Assembly: GCA_036825615.1 (NCBI GenBank)
Contig: DAISXY010000018.1
Location: 1-64,000, forward strand
Source of the DNA: JAICXG01 sp036825615
GTDB taxonomy: Bacteria > Verrucomicrobiota > Verrucomicrobiia > Chthoniobacterales > UBA10450
Reading direction: 5' to 3'
DNA: 64,000 bases
Program-made: the position numbers and the translations under genes
Notes under the pieces: model-generated
The model's input: the letters and a program-made list of their open reading frames with translations, nothing else
What the model was told of the DNA's origin: nothing
Databases searched by the model: none
Shown: positions 61,110 through 64,000 of the stretch, one piece after another
How the letters are laid out: the number at the start of each line of letters is the position of its first letter
Numbering within the stretch: position 1 is the first letter of the stretch

Positions 61110-63314
61110 CTACAGCAGCGCTTCGCGCAGAAACTTTCGGAACTCAGGCGGATTGGAAAAGCGATACTGCGCCCGGCTCGGGTTTGGACCGACCTTGATT
61201 GAGATCAGGTTCGGCACCTCCAGCTCGAACATGCTCTCATCGGTCTGGTCGTCGCCGGCGCAAACCACCAGGTCAAAGTGGTGCGTCTCGAGCAGTCGTT
61301 TCACCGCCGCGCCCTTTGAGATTGTAGCCGCGCTTGCCTCAATGATCTTGCGGCCATGCCGAATCTCGACCGGTTGGTTCGCCATCAGCGCCCCGAGTTC
61401 CACTGCCAACTGGTGCGCTTTCCAGGCGCCGAACTCCGGGTCGGTGTTGCGATAATGCCAGACGAGCGAGGTCTTTTTCTCCTCGACAAGACTGCCCGGG
61501 GTCGAATCCTCGTAAATCCGGAGAATTTTCAGGGTCGGTTCTTTCCAGGCGTAGCTCACACCCTGATCGAGCCGTTCCCACTCGTGCGTCGCGGCCCGGC
61601 GCAGGGCAGCGCCATGTTCGGCGATGAGCGCGAAAGGATATTCGCCCAGCCAGGCCTCGAGATCGTTGCTCGTGCGACCGCTGATCAGCGTGACTCCGAG
61701 GTTCGGCCGATGCCGCAACGCTTCGAGCAGCCGTCGAACCCCCGCATTGGGTTTCGCTGCCTGCGGCTCGCGCTCGATCTCGCGCAAGGTGCCGTCATAA
61801 TCGAGAAATAGCCCGATCCGTTTCTGCGTCCGCACTGCCTGCCGCAACCGCTCGCGCAATTCGTCGATTCGGTTCGCGGTTGGCAGGCCGGCTTCGTCGC
61901 GCGAACGGACGAGCGCGTCGATAAACGAGCGGGCCCAGTGCTGCGCATCATATTTCAGCACCCGATCGCGCATCGGGCGATTGCGTTCCGCTCGTTCCTC
62001 GCGCGAAAGGGTAAGTCCCCGGCGCAATGCCTCGGCGACCCCTTCCGCATCGTAGGGATTGATGAGGATGGCGTTGAAAAGCTCCCCCGCGGCCCCGGCA
62101 AATTCACTCAGGATGAGGACGCCCGCGTCGTCGCGCTGGCAGGCAATGTATTCCTTCGCGACCAGATTCATTCCGTCGACCAAAGGGGTGACCAGGCCGA
62201 TGTCGGCGAGCGCATAAAGCGCGCAGAGATCGACGAAATCAACCGAACCATGAATGAAACGGATCGGGCTGCTCTTGAGGGTCGCATACATGCCGTTGAT
62301 CCGGCCGATCCGTGCCTCGACTTCCGCCCGCAGCTCTTCGTACTGCTCCACACCTTCGCGCGAAGGCACGCTGACGAAGATGAACTTGATCGCGTCACGT
62401 TCCTCCGGCTCGCTGATTTCCGCGAGGAAGCGTTCGATCGCCTCGATCCGGTGCAGGATTCCCTTCGTGTAATCCATTCGCTCGACCGAAAGCACGATCC
62501 GTTTCTCCGCATCGGAGGCGCGCATCTCGCTGAGGCGCTTTTTGAATTCGCTCGACTTCAGTGTCTCTTCGAATTTCTTCGCGTTGATCCCGATCGGGAA
62601 CACCCCGAGCCGGGCCGCGTGACCCGTCTCGGTGCGAATCAGCGCGATCTCCGATTCAATCCCAAGCAGGCGCAGCACGGTGCTACGGAAATGCCGCATG
62701 TAACCGAAAGTGTGGAAGCCGATGAGATCGGCCCCGAGCAGCCCGGCGACGAGCTCGTTGCGTTTGGGGTGGCAGCGGAAGGTTTCGAAGGAGGGGAAGG
62801 GGGTGTGAAGGAAAAAGCCGATCTTCAGTTCCGGCATGCGCTCGTGCACCATCTGCGGCACGAGCATGAGCTGGTAATCGTGGATCCAGACGAGGTCGCC
62901 CGGATTCGCCATCTTCACCACACGCCGGGCGAAACGCTCGTTCACCTGGTGATAGCGTTCCCACCACGCCGGGTCGTAGCGCATATAGTTGGGCATGTAA
63001 TGGAGGAGCGGCCAGAGGCTGGAATTACAAAATCCGCGGTAGTAGTCTTCCATTTCTCCCTCGGACAGAAAAACCGGGATGCAGCCGTGTTCATTCCGGA
63101 GCAGGCGCTCGACTTCCTCTTTTCGTTCCTCTTCAATGATGCCGCCGGGCCAGCCGATCCATTTCAGATCGAACTGTTCGCTCGAGAGTCCTTCCAGCGC
63201 CGCGACCAATCCACCGGGCGATTTCGTGATCGTGTCACGCACCGTGACCGGCAGGCGATTGGAGACAACGATGAGATTGGTCCGCGGGTTCTGCACGCCA
63301 GTGGAAAAGGCCAT
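61110..63314 (-). CDS. otsA: fused trehalose-6-phosphate synthase / trehalose-phosphatase
   Basis: A 734-residue two-domain protein. The GT20 synthase (residues 1-480) shows SNRLPVTV, IGWPGG, HDYQLMLVPQMV, FFLHTPFPSFETFR and DGMNLVAKEYIAC. The HAD-type phosphatase (about 495-734) shows FLDYDGTLREI, LISGRTSNDLE and CAGDDQTDESMFE. It makes trehalose from UDP-glucose and glucose-6-phosphate in two steps on one chain. ATG 63314 was chosen; upstream sequence in frame is repeat family A. It probably serves desiccation or osmotic tolerance. No exact CCTAACGA copy lies inside. Confidence 0.93.
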   Translation of the reverse strand: MAFSTGVQNPRTNLIVVSNRLPVTVRDTITKSPGGLVAALEGLSSEQFDLKWIGWPGGIIEEERKEEVERLLRNEHGCIPVFLSEGEMEDYYRGFCNSSLWPLLHYMPNYMRYDPAWWERYHQVNERFARRVVKMANPGDLVWIHDYQLMLVPQMVHERMPELKIGFFLHTPFPSFETFRCHPKRNELVAGLLGADLIGFHTFGYMRHFRSTVLRLLGIESEIALIRTETGHAARLGVFPIGINAKKFEETLKSSEFKKRLSEMRASDAEKRIVLSVERMDYTKGILHRIEAIERFLAEISEPEERDAIKFIFVSVPSREGVEQYEELRAEVEARIGRINGMYATLKSSPIRFIHGSVDFVDLCALYALADIGLVTPLVDGMNLVAKEYIACQRDDAGVLILSEFAGAAGELFNAILINPYDAEGVAEALRRGLTLSREERAERNRPMRDRVLKYDAQHWARSFIDALVRSRDEAGLPTANRIDELRERLRQAVRTQKRIGLFLDYDGTLREIEREPQAAKPNAGVRRLLEALRHRPNLGVTLISGRTSNDLEAWLGEYPFALIAEHGAALRRAATHEWERLDQGVSYAWKEPTLKILRIYEDSTPGSLVEEKKTSLVWHYRNTDPEFGAWKAHQLAVELGALMANQPVEIRHGRKIIEASAATISKGAAVKRLLETHHFDLVVCAGDDQTDESMFELEVPNLISIKVGPNPSRAQYRFSNPPEFRKFLREALL

Positions 63315-63348
63315 GAAAAAACCGCGAGCGCAATCGGCACTCCGGCTT

Positions 63349-63436
63349 GCCCTCACTGCCGCGCTTCGCCGGTTCGTCTTTGAAAGCCCGGCCTCGCCGG
63401 CTTCGCGCGCTGCGTTACGGCCCAGCGGGAGAGAGT
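63349..63436. repeat. dispersed repeat, family A copy 4 (reverse)
   Basis: GCCCTCACTGCCGCGCTTCG, GTCTTTGAAAGCCCGGCC, TCGCCGGCTTCGCGCGCTGC, GTTACGGCCCAGCGGGAGAG match family A in reverse orientation. It lies just upstream of otsA, in its leader, so any otsA promoter must be inside or beyond it. Confidence 0.75.
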
Positions 63437-63574
63437 GAATTGTCACGCAACAAAGGGCCGGCTTTACTTCACCTTCAGGTCCTGCTCGACAGCTCGCCTA
63501 ACGACTCGATTACGAGCACGATTAGGAGCAGGAGCATGAGCAGGAGGAGCGGTCGCCAGCTCGCCGATGGGCGC

Positions 63575-63627
63575 CCCTCTCCTGGGGGGAGAGGCGGACG
63601 GCGCCAGCCGCCGGTGAGGGCAGCTCG
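63575..63627. repeat. dispersed repeat, family C copy 2
   Basis: CCCTCTCCTGGGGGGAGAGG, then CGGACGGCGCCAGCCGCCGG, then TGAGGGCAGCTCG, near-identical in order to 51469-51519. It lies just after the stop of the truncated minus-strand gene. The stretch 63437-63574 also holds a degenerate AGGAGCAGGAGC-like low-complexity run and a CCTAACGA copy. Confidence 0.7.
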
Positions 63628-63641
63628 AATTTCCTTCTCGC

Positions 63642-64000
63642 TTACAGCCGCCGGTTCAAATCGCGCGTCCCGGCCGCCGCGATCTTTTGCAAAATGCGCA
63701 GGCGGGCGGAATCGGCGCTGTCGTGCCAGAGCGGTTTGCGCCGGAGCACGAGGGCGCCATTTTGGGCCGAAAGCAACCCCCAGCCTAACGGCACTTCCGC
63801 CTCGCGCACGAGATCGTTAGGCGCGACCAGATAAAACAGGTTCGCACAGGCGTAACGCGCGATCTTTTCAAACTTGCGTCCGTCGCGCAGCTGATGCTGC
63901 AAGGCCGTGAGTTCGCGCAGGACTCGCTGGTATCCGCGGTGCCGAATCGCAGCAAAATCGTAATCGTCCCATTCCGGAAAAAGCGTTTCGCCGGTGCGCA
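63642..64000 (-). CDS. unidentified protein, 5' end outside the window
   Basis: The last 119 or so codons of a minus-strand gene that continues beyond the right edge. It reads TGETLFPEWDDYDFAAIRHR, then LRDGRKFEKIARYACANLFY, LVAPNDLVREAEVPLGWGLL and a final RILQKIAAAGTRDLNRRL. The alternation of basic helices with FYLVAPNDLV and GALVLRRKP is reminiscent of small nuclease-fold proteins such as MmcB, but this is a guess. CCTAACGA-type words at 63783 and 63813 encode part of it. Confidence 0.65.
   Translation of the reverse strand, partial: RTGETLFPEWDDYDFAAIRHRGYQRVLRELTALQHQLRDGRKFEKIARYACANLFYLVAPNDLVREAEVPLGWGLLSAQNGALVLRRKPLWHDSADSARLRILQKIAAAGTRDLNRRL

Larger units (their letters stand above)
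2360..63820. repeat. dispersed GCCTAACGA motif, 45 exact CCTAACGA copies
   Basis: The word CCTAACGA occurs 24 times on the + strand (first 5623, last 63497) and 21 times in reverse (first 2360, last 63813); 38 of the 45 have a preceding G. Copies are spread through most of the window and fall in genes and gaps alike. Base composition predicts under two copies. Positions are listed in the findings. Confidence 0.85.

Noticed and set aside
63347..63820. A 157-codon plus-strand frame near the right edge
   Set aside because: It translates family A and C repeats and then the reverse strand of the truncated gene at 63642; composition is Arg/Pro-rich and family-less.
1..64000. Frequent GCGATCG / GCGATCGC words, as in cyanobacterial HIP1
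   Set aside because: They are common here but fit the high GC content and frequent Ile/Ala/Arg codons; I could not show enrichment by eye as I could for CCTAACGA.
1..64000. tRNA or rRNA genes and CRISPR arrays
   Set aside because: No GGTTCGAATC-type T-loop with cloverleaf context, no rRNA-like stretch and no regularly spaced repeat with unique spacers was seen.

Overview
This is a GC-rich (about 60%) bacterial chromosomal window, densely coded on both strands. I see no rRNA or tRNA gene, no CRISPR array and no complete insertion sequence. The gene content best fits a free-living soil member of the Verrucomicrobiota (Chthoniobacterales/Spartobacteria type). This rests on scattered nuo genes, several TolB-like/TPR membrane proteins, FG-GAP, Kelch and BNR propeller proteins, DUF1111, DUF3309, bacterial hemerythrin, and many intergenic palindromes beginning GTCATCCTGAGC or CTCTCCCC. 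The assignment is inference; Acidobacteriota is the main alternative.

Layout. 0-0.4 kb is a gene-free repeat cluster. 0.4-3.2 kb is a pyrR-pyrB-pyrC operon on the minus strand, with a PyrR-binding RNA loop just before the pyrR ribosome site. 3.2-6.1 kb holds a small conserved protein, an Mrp/ApbC-type P-loop protein lacking the usual CxxC, and an ABC ATPase. 6.2-13 kb holds a cyclase-TolB-TPR protein, a di-iron ODP protein, a small kinase, an SDR pseudogene, a DUF1360 protein and a second TolB-TPR protein. 13-17.7 kb is nifJ (pyruvate:ferredoxin oxidoreductase) overlapping a dihydroorotate-dehydrogenase-like gene. 17.8-20.3 kb holds a degenerate serine hydrolase and a fluoride module (riboswitch, crcB, DUF190). 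20.4-29.2 kb holds a Kelch protein, an MFS exporter, a membrane-anchored sulfite-oxidase-like protein, a sirtuin with a response-regulator partner, and a large BNR propeller protein. nuoI, nuoD and nuoC (29.4-41.9 kb) lie in the same orientation but are separated by unrelated genes, including a glycosyltransferase/debranching pair, a hemerythrin, an M28 peptidase and a vapBC pair. 42.2-47.8 kb holds a class III aminotransferase and an FG-GAP/FG-GAP/DUF1111 exported cluster. 47.9-58.7 kb holds NAD salvage (pncB-pncA), a P-II protein, uppP, purA, uppS, hemW, a DUF362 protein and a squalene/phytoene synthase. 58.8-64 kb holds uvrB, a fused otsA-otsB and a truncated unknown gene.

The most striking feature is not a gene. 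The word CCTAACGA (usually GCCTAACGA) occurs 45 times exactly, 24 on one strand and 21 on the other, where about two are expected by chance. It sits mostly inside genes, in whichever reading frames avoid a stop codon. That density and strand balance resemble a DNA-uptake sequence or a chromosome-architecture motif. Other highlights are a 75-bp palindromic element inserted in frame in uvrB, a 150-bp palindrome that supplies the nuoI stop codon, and two RNA control elements (PyrR loop and fluoride riboswitch).
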